NCBI GenBank assembly: GCA_030830185.1
Contig: JAURNN010000022.1
Span: 1 to 7,945 of the forward strand
Direction: 5' to 3'
Origin: Bacillota bacterium
GTDB taxonomy: Bacteria; Bacillota_I; Bacilli_A; Acholeplasmatales; Acholeplasmataceae
DNA: 7,945 nucleotides
The notes under the pieces were generated by a model. The model saw only the letters and a list, made by a program, of their open reading frames with translations. It was not told where the DNA came from and did not search any database. Below, piece by piece: positions 1 through 5,513 of this stretch (the first letter of the stretch is position 1; every line of letters begins with the position of its first letter). The translations under genes were made by a program, and so were the position numbers.

Positions 1-853
1 TGAGCTCAGTGATAAATGTATTAGGATTCAATGCTTTTTCTAAGGTATCTTTTAATCTTGAGGCATCGTCATCAACTCCAATTGAAAACAAGATGTGTTT
101 TTCTTCATTAGGGTTTAAGATAATTTGTTCTGTTTGAAATGCTGCAATACTCTCATATCCGTGAAATGTTCCAGATGAAACGATATCGTTAAGTCCTTTA
201 GGATATAGGAGAGATCCTTCTCCGATAAACCGGTCCAGTGTAGGTGATGCGCCAATATTATGATGTCCAATCATTTGAAAAGAAACACCATAAGATAGAT
301 GATTTTTATGATGTCCCGTTTCATCAAAGTGAAGGGTTGGTGTCATAACTAATGTATTTAAAAAAAGTTCAGTGACATTCAAAAGTGAGGTTACATGTCG
401 ATGATCACGTTGATTTTCAGCAGATCTTCCATAAAGTTCAATGGCTGAAACAGCTTGAAAGGTTACTGGTTTTTGTGCATTATTTTTGATTTTAATGAAA
501 TGACGTTCAATGTTTGTTTCGGAAACAAGGAAACTTGTTGTCTCAATTGCGATATTATGTTCTTCTCGTATCACTTTTTGGTAACTTAATCCTGTTTCAT
601 AAGAGATGGTTGTATTTTGTTGATGTTCTAACTGACCATTCAAATCATATCTTGTGTCATCAATAAAAAACATGACATTGCGTGATGTTTGTTTATATAA
701 ATCTCTTTCTGAAGTGGGTTCTAAAACATAGTGATCGTGATCGATTGCTAAATGACCAGCAAAAAAAGGGGTTATAAAACCTTTTAGCCCCTTTTGATTC
801 ATGAGTGGGAGATATGTCCCTTGATTATTTTTGATGTGTTGTTTTTTAATCAT
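1..853 (-). CDS. GH94-type glycoside phosphorylase, N-terminal part (C-terminus beyond window)
   Basis: I translated this directly from the minus strand; it is open from the ATG at 853-851 to the window edge (284 codons, no stop). The N-terminus has a segment near residues 25-35 reading FITPFFAGHL, then LEPTSERDLY and TSRNVMFF, and around residues 140-155 YGRSAENQRDHRHVTSLLN. These resemble the N-terminal beta-sandwich of GH94 phosphorylases (cellobiose, laminaribiose and related enzymes, COG3459). Family members cleave a beta-glucoside with phosphate in the cytoplasm, giving alpha-glucose 1-phosphate and a shorter sugar. The catalytic (alpha/alpha)6 domain with its Asp lies outside the window, so the substrate cannot be read. 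A laminaribiose phosphorylase of this family is known from Acholeplasma laidlawii, which makes laminaribiose a reasonable guess. The ribosome binding site is AGAGGGG (859-865), 5 nt before the ATG. No signal peptide is visible. GH30 ends 77 nt upstream, but this gene has its own promoter and operator. Confidence 0.82.
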   Translation of the reverse strand, partial: MIKKQHIKNNQGTYLPLMNQKGLKGFITPFFAGHLAIDHDHYVLEPTSERDLYKQTSRNVMFFIDDTRYDLNGQLEHQQNTTISYETGLSYQKVIREEHNIAIETTSFLVSETNIERHFIKIKNNAQKPVTFQAVSAIELYGRSAENQRDHRHVTSLLNVTELFLNTLVMTPTLHFDETGHHKNHLSYGVSFQMIGHHNIGASPTLDRFIGEGSLLYPKGLNDIVSSGTFHGYESIAAFQTEQIILNPNEEKHILFSIGVDDDASRLKDTLEKALNPNTFITEL

Positions 854-867
854 TGTCGCCCCTCTTT

Positions 868-881
868 GGAAACCGATTTCC
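868..881. promoter_or_regulatory. LacI/CcpA-type operator in front of the GH94 gene
   Basis: GGAAACCGATTTCC is a palindrome matching its reverse complement at 12 of 14 positions, centred on CG as in most LacI/GalR-family operators. It matches the Gram-positive CRE consensus TGWAARCGYTWWCA at 10 of 14 positions. It starts at the predicted +1 of the GH94 promoter and ends just before the ribosome binding site, a position where a bound repressor would block initiation. The binding protein is not identified: it could be CcpA, a dedicated LacI-type regulator outside the window, or less likely the repressor at 5514-6497. Confidence 0.7.
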
Positions 882-887
882 TAATCT

Positions 888-916
888 ATTATAAATAAAA
901 TCAGTTCAAATGTAAA
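888..916 (-). promoter_or_regulatory. sigma-A-type promoter of the GH94 gene
   Basis: On the minus strand the -35 box is TTTACA (911-916; 5 of 6 to TTGACA) and the -10 box is a perfect TATAAT (888-893), with the optimal 17-nt spacer. The predicted start of transcription is near 881, on the edge of the operator. It lies between the GH30 stop and the GH94 start, so GH94 can be transcribed independently of the upstream cluster. Confidence 0.78.
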
Positions 917-930
917 GGGTTACATATTTT

Positions 931-2232
931 TTATGTAAGAATTAATGTTTGGATACTGTGAGGAGGTAAAAATGTATCAAATTTTATCGTTTGATGGTTA
1001 GAAAAAACATGTTTTGTTTCATCACTTTCATTCATTAAGACAACAACAGATTTACCATCAGGTCTTAAAAATACGTTGTTTAAAACATTGTTTGAAGATG
1101 AATATCTTCTTCTTGATCCTTTAGGAACATGTTTTGAAAAATGTTGAATATAATAATAGGACGGATTATAAATTTCTTTTTCAGGAAATACATCAACCAT
1201 GACTGGTGAAGAACACAAGTTATTCACGTGATTGGGTCCACCAGTTGTATCTAAAAATAAGTTCCAATCAATGTATCCTTCTGTTCCATTAAAAATGTCA
1301 TGCATCATGTTTTTCCCGTACCTTTCAGCAACGTCATACGAATGAAGATGTGGACCACCTTCTTGACATCCTTCTGTAAAAAGGAGATGCTTCTCTTTAA
1401 ATGCATCATGTGTTTTTTTAACTTCTAAAAATTGTTGATTGTCATACCAATGAAATGCAATACCATAGACATAGGATGCCGCTTCAACATCTTTTAATAT
1501 ATGAGAAGCACGTTCAAACATCTCATCACGGTTATGATCCCAAATGTAAATCTTAGTATCTAGGTTTGCCTCTTTTAATGTTTGACCTAAAGTGAGAACC
1601 ATTTGTTTCTCATCTTCAGCATCATATAAACAAGATTCCCATCTTTGATTGGCCATCGGTTCATTTTGAATGGTTAACGCTTTTATCTTGATGCCTTTTT
1701 CTTGATACGCAATGATAAATTTAACAATGTATGTCGCCCATAACTTATAATATTTTTTTAAAAGTTTTCCACCTTTAATGGCGGATTGATTATCTTTCAT
1801 CCAATAAGGGGGTGACCACGGAGATGCAAGTATTTCAATGTCTTTTCCAGCAATTTTTTGAGCTTCTAATATCACATCAATAATGTGTTGATCCCTTGAA
1901 ATATCAAATGATGCTAAGGTTTCATCATAAGCATCGACGTAATCATAGGTCGAAAGTCCAAAATCACTACTGTTAATTGAAACTCTACCTAAAGCATAAC
2001 CAATGCCTTCTTTTGGGTCAAAATAGGCTTTGATCAGTGTGTTTCTCACGGCTTTGTTGATACGGCTTAGATTATAAGCAGAAGCTTCAGTAAATGCACC
2101 ACCAAATCCCTGCATGGTTTGATCGAAATCATCGTGGATGATGATTTCTTCGTGATGCGTTGTATCAACTTGTACTGGGCTAATTGCTTCGTGTCTTTTA
2201 CCTAGTTTAGATGTTTCAAATATTTGAATCAT
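931..2232 (-). CDS. GH30 family glycoside hydrolase (beta-glucosidase/glucosylceramidase-like), cytoplasmic
   Basis: 433 residues. GFGGAFTEA (42-50) near the N-terminus, ASPWSPPYWMK (136-146), TIQNEP (187-192) and LLFTEGC (283-289) are the landmarks of GH30 subfamily 1 (glucocerebrosidase-like) enzymes. By family knowledge E191 is the acid/base and E287 the nucleophile of a retaining mechanism in a TIM barrel; the last ~60 residues form the accessory beta domain (VVVLMNESDE). There is no signal peptide, so it should act in the cytoplasm on imported or internal beta-glucosides or glycolipids; the exact linkage (beta-1,3, beta-1,6 or glucosyl-lipid) cannot be read. The ATG overlaps the stop of the upstream membrane-protein gene (ATGA), with the site AAGGAG inside that gene's last codons, suggesting translational coupling. 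The GH94 phosphorylase follows, suggesting a shared beta-glucan pathway. Confidence 0.9.
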   Translation of the reverse strand: MIQIFETSKLGKRHEAISPVQVDTTHHEEIIIHDDFDQTMQGFGGAFTEASAYNLSRINKAVRNTLIKAYFDPKEGIGYALGRVSINSSDFGLSTYDYVDAYDETLASFDISRDQHIIDVILEAQKIAGKDIEILASPWSPPYWMKDNQSAIKGGKLLKKYYKLWATYIVKFIIAYQEKGIKIKALTIQNEPMANQRWESCLYDAEDEKQMVLTLGQTLKEANLDTKIYIWDHNRDEMFERASHILKDVEAASYVYGIAFHWYDNQQFLEVKKTHDAFKEKHLLFTEGCQEGGPHLHSYDVAERYGKNMMHDIFNGTEGYIDWNLFLDTTGGPNHVNNLCSSPVMVDVFPEKEIYNPSYYYIQHFSKHVPKGSRRRYSSSNNVLNNVFLRPDGKSVVVLMNESDETKHVFSNHQTIKFDTFLPPHSIQTLILT

Positions 2233-2948
2233 TGTGTTCTTCTCCTTAATATGATACTAATGATCACAGCAAGCACAAGATCGATACTTGCAAAAATCAA
2301 AAGTCGATTAATCAGTGTTTCAGTTATTGCTTCATCAGCGTTGATACGCGCTTCTATTTCTTCATCAGACATGCCTTCAACAAATGTTTCTAATTCAAAC
2401 TCGTGCGCAACAGTTACTTCCGTATCTATAATAAGATTTCCATCATAATCATAAAGATGGACTGTTCCATTTAAATCTTCTTCTAACGTGAGCGCATAAT
2501 AATAAAATCCAAGTGTTTCAATACCTACACTGAGGGCATAATCTTTTAATGATGGATCTTCTTTAGAATCAAATTGTAATGAAAGTGCATCTAAAACGAG
2601 TTGACTTTCATCATTTCTATCGGATACCTCACCAGCATAGTTGATGTTTTCTTTTTCTTGTGGGATGACAAATATCACAAGTTGGTGTAAATCCAATCCC
2701 TCATTTGAACCTAACGCTAAAATGATTTCTACAACATATAATGCTGTTTCTTCTCTATATATCGGCTTATATCCACGTGTTGAATAACGCGTGAATTCAC
2801 GAATATCTTTTGTTTCATAAACCTCATTTGTTAGAGTTATAAATGCTTCATTGGTTTTTTCTTGAGAAATTTGAAAAAGGGTAATTAAATAAATGATGGC
2901 ACCAAATAATAAACTAATAATTAAATAATAAACAACCCATCTTTTCAT
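2229..2948 (-). CDS. two-pass membrane protein with acidic external domain, unknown function
   Basis: 239 residues, not recognised as a known family. A hydrophobic helix at about 5-25 follows MKR, and a second at about 214-234 is followed by RRR at the C-terminus. By the positive-inside rule both ends are cytoplasmic and residues ~27-212 are outside the membrane. That middle part is rich in Asp and Glu (for example DEEIEARINADEA, 195-207) and has no cysteines, lipobox or catalytic motif I recognise. It lies between an S51-type peptidase and GH30, and overlaps both by 4 nt (ATGA), so the three products are probably made together. The ribosome binding site is modest (AAAGG about 9 nt before the ATG), consistent with coupling to the upstream gene. 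It could be a sensor, a scaffold or a substrate of the neighbouring peptidase; none of these is shown by the sequence. Confidence 0.8.
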   Translation of the reverse strand: MKRWVVYYLIISLLFGAIIYLITLFQISQEKTNEAFITLTNEVYETKDIREFTRYSTRGYKPIYREETALYVVEIILALGSNEGLDLHQLVIFVIPQEKENINYAGEVSDRNDESQLVLDALSLQFDSKEDPSLKDYALSVGIETLGFYYYALTLEEDLNGTVHLYDYDGNLIIDTEVTVAHEFELETFVEGMSDEEIEARINADEAITETLINRLLIFASIDLVLAVIISIILRRRTQ

Positions 2949-3619
2949 AGAAATTGACCTTTTTTATTCATGATTTTACGAGCAGTCCCTAATAAAGATA
3001 TGTGTTGATCATGAATAAAGATTGCACCATCATCTGGAATAGCATACATATCGATGTGTTTTTCATGAACAACTCTTCGAATCGCTTTATCTTGTTGATT
3101 ACGTCTTCTGTAATGAACACTAATATCAAAGCCATCAAGATAACCCAATCCTTGAATATATTGAAATTTATCATAGTCATCATCTTTATAAAGATGCGGT
3201 TTTTTTAAATGAATCATCGCACCAGCTGAGGAACCTATCGTAAGCCCTTTAAATGCTTTTAACGGTTGAATGAGTTGATGTTTATCAAACCGTTTCATCA
3301 TTTGATCTGGCGCACCACCTGGAAAATATAAAACGGTTGCTTCACTAATTTTTTTGAGTCTTGTTTCTTTGTCATCACGATAATAATTCAAAAATTGAAT
3401 GTCATGGATGTGATACATTGCAAACTGTCGCTTCATTTTTAAAACATATTCATTTTGATCATCATAATATGTCTGATAATGGTCTTCTGTAGGAAACCAA
3501 ACATCAAAAAAAGAATATAAAATAACTAAAACTTTATCACGTTGTGTGAGGTGTTTTTTCATTTCTGAATAAACATCTGGATGATCTAAAATGGTTCTAC
3601 TTAATAATAAATGTTTCAT
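2945..3619 (-). CDS. peptidase S51 / dipeptidase E-like protein (class I glutamine amidotransferase fold)
   Basis: 224 residues from the start chosen here. LYFPGGAPDQMM (97-108) and IGSSAGAMI (128-136) match the S51 peptidase family (dipeptidase E, cyanophycinase relatives), where the Ser in the SAG elbow is the nucleophile (S131). H169 in DISVHY fits the catalytic His. The third residue is Glu in the Salmonella enzyme, while here the corresponding stretch IPDDGAI offers only Asp. Family members are cytoplasmic and cleave dipeptides with N-terminal Asp; the activity here is a family-based inference. An in-frame ATG 27 nt upstream (3646) is rejected: it lies inside the terminator hairpin of the previous gene and has no ribosome binding site. 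The ATG at 3619 has AGAGG 4 nt upstream. The stop overlaps the next gene's start (ATGA). No promoter fits between the terminator and the start. Confidence 0.8.
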   Translation of the reverse strand: MKHLLLSRTILDHPDVYSEMKKHLTQRDKVLVILYSFFDVWFPTEDHYQTYYDDQNEYVLKMKRQFAMYHIHDIQFLNYYRDDKETRLKKISEATVLYFPGGAPDQMMKRFDKHQLIQPLKAFKGLTIGSSAGAMIHLKKPHLYKDDDYDKFQYIQGLGYLDGFDISVHYRRRNQQDKAIRRVVHEKHIDMYAIPDDGAIFIHDQHISLLGTARKIMNKKGQFL

Positions 3620-3630
3620 TATTCCTCTTC

Positions 3631-3653
3631 TAATAAAAAAGCCCATTGGGCTT
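3631..3653 (-). terminator. intrinsic terminator after the OmpR-type regulator
   Basis: On the minus strand AAGCCC-AAT-GGGCTT forms a 6-bp stem with a 3-nt loop, ending in a run of six T (3640-3635). It overlaps the stop codon of the regulator gene. The stem is short, so termination may be incomplete. It ends only about 11 nt before the start of the S51 gene, so transcription of that cluster must either read through it or begin upstream of it. Confidence 0.75.
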
Positions 3654-4353
3654 ATTGATTTTGTTTAACCTCACCTTGGCCAAGTTTATAACCATAACCC
3701 CAAACAGTTTCAATGACCTGTGGATATTTATCATTTAATTCTATTTTTTTTCTTAAATGTCTGATGTGAACATTAATGACATTTTCTGTAAAGTATAAAG
3801 CTTTATGCCATAAGTGATAGAAAATTTCTTCTTTGGATAACGTAATATTGGGATTAGATAAAAACAATTGTAACAATTCAAATTCTTTTACGGTTAAATT
3901 AATTCGCTTATTACCATGTAATACTTCGCGATTACTTAGTAAAACAGTTAAATGTTGAAACTGAATGGTTCCAGATTGAAGATGTTTAATGACTTTAATG
4001 CGTTTAAGTAAATTGTGAATTTTAAACTTCATGTATTCTAAATCTTCTTCGATGTGAAAAAATTCATCGATGCCTTTTTTAACGAGGTCTAATTTTCTTT
4101 GAAACTGATGAAACTTTGAAACAATTACAACAGGAATATGTTTTAAAGATTGTATCAATTCAATAAGTGATGTTTCTAATTCTATATCTAAATCATAGAG
4201 CATTGCCATATCAAAATTTTGTTGGTTGAACTTTTTGAAATCTTCTTTTGAATCCACTTTTTTATAATGAAACTCAAGATGTTGATTTTCCACTTGAGAT
4301 ATCACATGATCAGGTATCACATCCTGATAAAAAACATGAATAATGTTAGACAT
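3652..4353 (-). CDS. OmpR/PhoB-type transcriptional regulator with degenerate receiver domain
   Basis: 233 residues. The C-terminal half (about 130-225) is a clear winged-helix domain of the OmpR/PhoB type: LTVKEFELLQLFL (153-165), then NVINVHIRHLRKKIE (191-205) as the recognition region and VIETVWGYGYKL (213-224). The N-terminal ~118 residues have the layout of a receiver domain but not its chemistry. The acidic pair after strand 1 is missing; the phospho-Asp position in DMAMLYD (48-54) falls on Y53 with D54 one residue off; the conserved Lys of the KPF region is replaced around I101 in FFHIEED. S79 may keep the Thr/Ser position. No histidine kinase gene is in the window. It is probably an atypical, phosphorylation-independent regulator. 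The ribosome binding region is unusual, GGGGGGAG ending 4 nt before the ATG. An extended -10 promoter lies just upstream and a terminator overlaps the stop codon. Confidence 0.88.
   Translation of the reverse strand: MSNIIHVFYQDVIPDHVISQVENQHLEFHYKKVDSKEDFKKFNQQNFDMAMLYDLDIELETSLIELIQSLKHIPVVIVSKFHQFQRKLDLVKKGIDEFFHIEEDLEYMKFKIHNLLKRIKVIKHLQSGTIQFQHLTVLLSNREVLHGNKRINLTVKEFELLQLFLSNPNITLSKEEIFYHLWHKALYFTENVINVHIRHLRKKIELNDKYPQVIETVWGYGYKLGQGEVKQNQ
3685..3713 (-). promoter_or_regulatory. possible promoter inside the 3' end of the regulator gene
   Basis: On the minus strand TTGAAA (3708-3713) and TATAAA (3685-3690) are separated by 17 nt, each 5 of 6 to consensus. It could drive the S51-membrane protein-GH30 cluster, placing the terminator at 3631-3653 in the leader. 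However, these bases encode the conserved ETVWGYGYKL motif of the winged-helix domain, so the match may be accidental. Confidence 0.3.
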
Positions 4354-4378
4354 TAGACTCCCCCCAGAGTTTTTTATT

Positions 4379-4387
4379 ATTATAACA
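4379..4387 (-). promoter_or_regulatory. extended -10 promoter of the regulator gene
   Basis: The minus strand reads TGTTATAAT, a TGn-TATAAT extended -10 box (TATAAT at 4379-4384). The -35 region at a 17-nt spacing (TGAGAT) is poor, as is common for extended -10 promoters. The predicted start near 4372 gives a leader of about 19 nt made almost entirely of the G-rich ribosome binding site. It lies downstream of the terminator at 4409-4448, so the regulator need not depend on readthrough. Confidence 0.55.
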
Positions 4388-4408
4388 CATTTTTTAAACC
4401 TATCTCAT

Positions 4409-4448
4409 AAAAAAAGTCTCGATAGCTGGGGGGATGTGCCATCGAGAC
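4409..4448 (-). terminator. strong intrinsic terminator with C6 loop
   Basis: On the minus strand GTCTCGATGGC (4448-4438) pairs with GCTATCGAGAC (4426-4416) over 11 bp including one G-U pair; the 11-nt loop holds six C; seven T follow (4415-4409). The G-U pair would be an A-C mismatch on the other strand, and the T run is only on this side, so it acts on minus-strand transcripts. It can end the candidate small RNA, the fructokinase transcript (stop codon about 80 nt upstream), or both. Confidence 0.85.
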
Positions 4449-4481
4449 AGCCACTTGTATAAGCGGGCTCATACGTGTGGT
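4409..4481 (-). ncRNA. candidate small structured RNA with C-rich loops (or leader of the regulator gene)
   Basis: A predicted transcript of about 73 nt begins near 4481 and ends in the terminator at 4409-4415. Its 5' hairpin is CCAC / 2x2 internal loop / GTATGAG-CCCG-CTTATAC / GTGG (4480-4451), a 7-bp upper stem with one G-U pair that would be an A-C mismatch on the plus strand. The second hairpin is the terminator, with loop ACATCCCCCCA. Both loops carry C runs, as in some trans-acting small RNAs of Firmicutes that bind Shine-Dalgarno sequences. I do not recognise it as tRNA, SRP RNA, 6S, tmRNA or a known riboswitch. It may alternatively be the 3' UTR of the fructokinase transcript or an attenuator leader of the regulator gene. 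Confidence 0.5.
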
Positions 4482-4487
4482 AGATAT

Positions 4488-4516
4488 AGTATAACATGAC
4501 CATGCTTGAAAGGAAA
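4488..4516 (-). promoter_or_regulatory. putative promoter of the candidate small RNA
   Basis: The minus strand reads TGTTATACT, an extended -10 box (TATACT at 4488-4493 with TG one base upstream). A weak -35 candidate, TTTCCT, lies at 4511-4516 with a 17-nt spacer. The start would be an A near 4481, one base before the first hairpin, leaving almost no unstructured 5' end. It starts about 10 nt after the fructokinase stop codon. Confidence 0.5.
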
Positions 4517-4525
4517 CTGAATTAA

Positions 4526-5449
4526 TTAATTTTTTATTAAGATTTCTTTTAAATAAGGAAGAGCTTCCATCGCACCTTTTTTAGTGACCGTAAGTGCACC
4601 GACATAACTTGCAATTTCAAGTGCTTTTGGAATCCAATCAGTCTTTAGAAAAGGATGGTCTTCTTTTGATAATGACCATAAAAATGCACCCATAAAAGCA
4701 TCTCCAGCACCAGTCGTATCCACAACTTCAACTTGAAATGCTTTCTGATAAAACACGTCTTCTCTATAAAAAACATGGACACCTTTTTCGCCATTTGTCA
4801 CAATCACCATTTGATTTTCTAATTGAAACAAACTTGAAACCATCTCATTTAACGATTTCACCTCACCAAATAAATAAACGATTTCTTCATAGGAACACTT
4901 CACAAGGGTACTTTTTTTGATGTAGGTTTTGATGGTTTTTTTGTGTTGGGCTTCATCATGAACAAGCATTAAACGAATATTGACATCAAAGCTAATAATC
5001 TTATTATTTTTTATTGCATCTTCAATCAGTAGGTCTGTAGATAATTTTAAAGGGAATTCTGCTAATCCAACGGATCCAAAATGGATGATATCATAAGCGA
5101 TGTTTTCGATTGTTTTCTTATTAAGTGTTAAAAATTGATCCGCTGAAGGGTCTCTATAAAACATAAACTGTCTTTCACCATGTGCATCTAAACTTACAAA
5201 TGCAAGAGATGTTTTATGGTGATCATCCATTGAAATAGATGAGATATCGATGCCTTCTTGAACAAGTGTATCTTTAAGCATCTGTCCAAAAAGATCATTC
5301 CCAACTTGAGCAATCGGTAAAACATGGCCATTTAAACGGTGGATTGCAACAGCAACATTCATTGGCGCACCACCTGGTTTAGGTTGATACCCATCAAGAG
5401 TTGGCATCATATCGATTAAATATTCACCAATTGTCACAATTTTTTTCAT
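4526..5449 (-). CDS. scrK: PfkB-family sugar kinase, probable fructokinase
   Basis: 307 residues from the start chosen here. The N-terminus (IVTIGEYLIDMMPT), the GGAPMNVAVAIHRLNG block (about 26-41), ISFDVNIR (about 152-159) and VVDTTGAGDAFMGAF (about 242-256) define the ribokinase/PfkB fold; the Asp of GAGD (about D250) is the catalytic base. This pattern is typical of Firmicutes fructokinases of the sucrose pathway, which form fructose 6-phosphate in the cytoplasm. Other PfkB sugar kinases (2-keto-3-deoxygluconate or 5-dehydro-2-deoxygluconate kinase) are not excluded. An ATG 21 nt upstream (5470) is in frame, but the ATG at 5449 has AGAGG 5 nt before it and places MKKIVTIGE at the N-terminus as in homologues. 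The LacI-type gene ends 64 nt upstream with no terminator or clear promoter in the gap, so the two are probably co-transcribed. Confidence 0.85.
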   Translation of the reverse strand: MKKIVTIGEYLIDMMPTLDGYQPKPGGAPMNVAVAIHRLNGHVLPIAQVGNDLFGQMLKDTLVQEGIDISSISMDDHHKTSLAFVSLDAHGERQFMFYRDPSADQFLTLNKKTIENIAYDIIHFGSVGLAEFPLKLSTDLLIEDAIKNNKIISFDVNIRLMLVHDEAQHKKTIKTYIKKSTLVKCSYEEIVYLFGEVKSLNEMVSSLFQLENQMVIVTNGEKGVHVFYREDVFYQKAFQVEVVDTTGAGDAFMGAFLWSLSKEDHPFLKTDWIPKALEIASYVGALTVTKKGAMEALPYLKEILIKN

Positions 5450-5513
5450 TATATCCTCTTTATATGTCAAATTTAATCATACAATCACTACCATCTTTCA
5501 TGGTCAATTGTTA

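Noticed and set aside
3620..3646. An upstream ATG adding nine residues to the S51-type protein
   Set aside because: It sits inside the terminator hairpin of the previous gene and lacks a ribosome binding site; the ATG at 3619 has one.
4380..4472. A 30-codon minus-strand reading frame across the candidate RNA and terminator, as a leader peptide
   Set aside because: It has no ribosome binding site, its start codon lies within the first hairpin, and it runs through the terminator and into the next promoter.
4409..4481. Known riboswitch, T-box, SRP RNA, 6S or tmRNA
   Set aside because: None of the characteristic conserved motifs of these families is present in the 73-nt segment or its flanks.
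4434..4500. A short plus-strand reading frame starting after GGGGGG
   Set aside because: The G run directly touches the ATG with no spacing, the peptide is 21 residues with no recognisable feature, and the RNA structure favours the minus strand.
5450..5470. An upstream ATG adding seven residues to the fructokinase
   Set aside because: The added residues include the ribosome binding site of the ATG at 5449, and the shorter form matches the typical PfkB N-terminus.
5494..5508. A small inverted repeat (ACCAT/ATGGT) between the LacI-type and fructokinase genes as a terminator
   Set aside because: The stem is only 5 bp and no T run follows, so the two genes are more likely co-transcribed.
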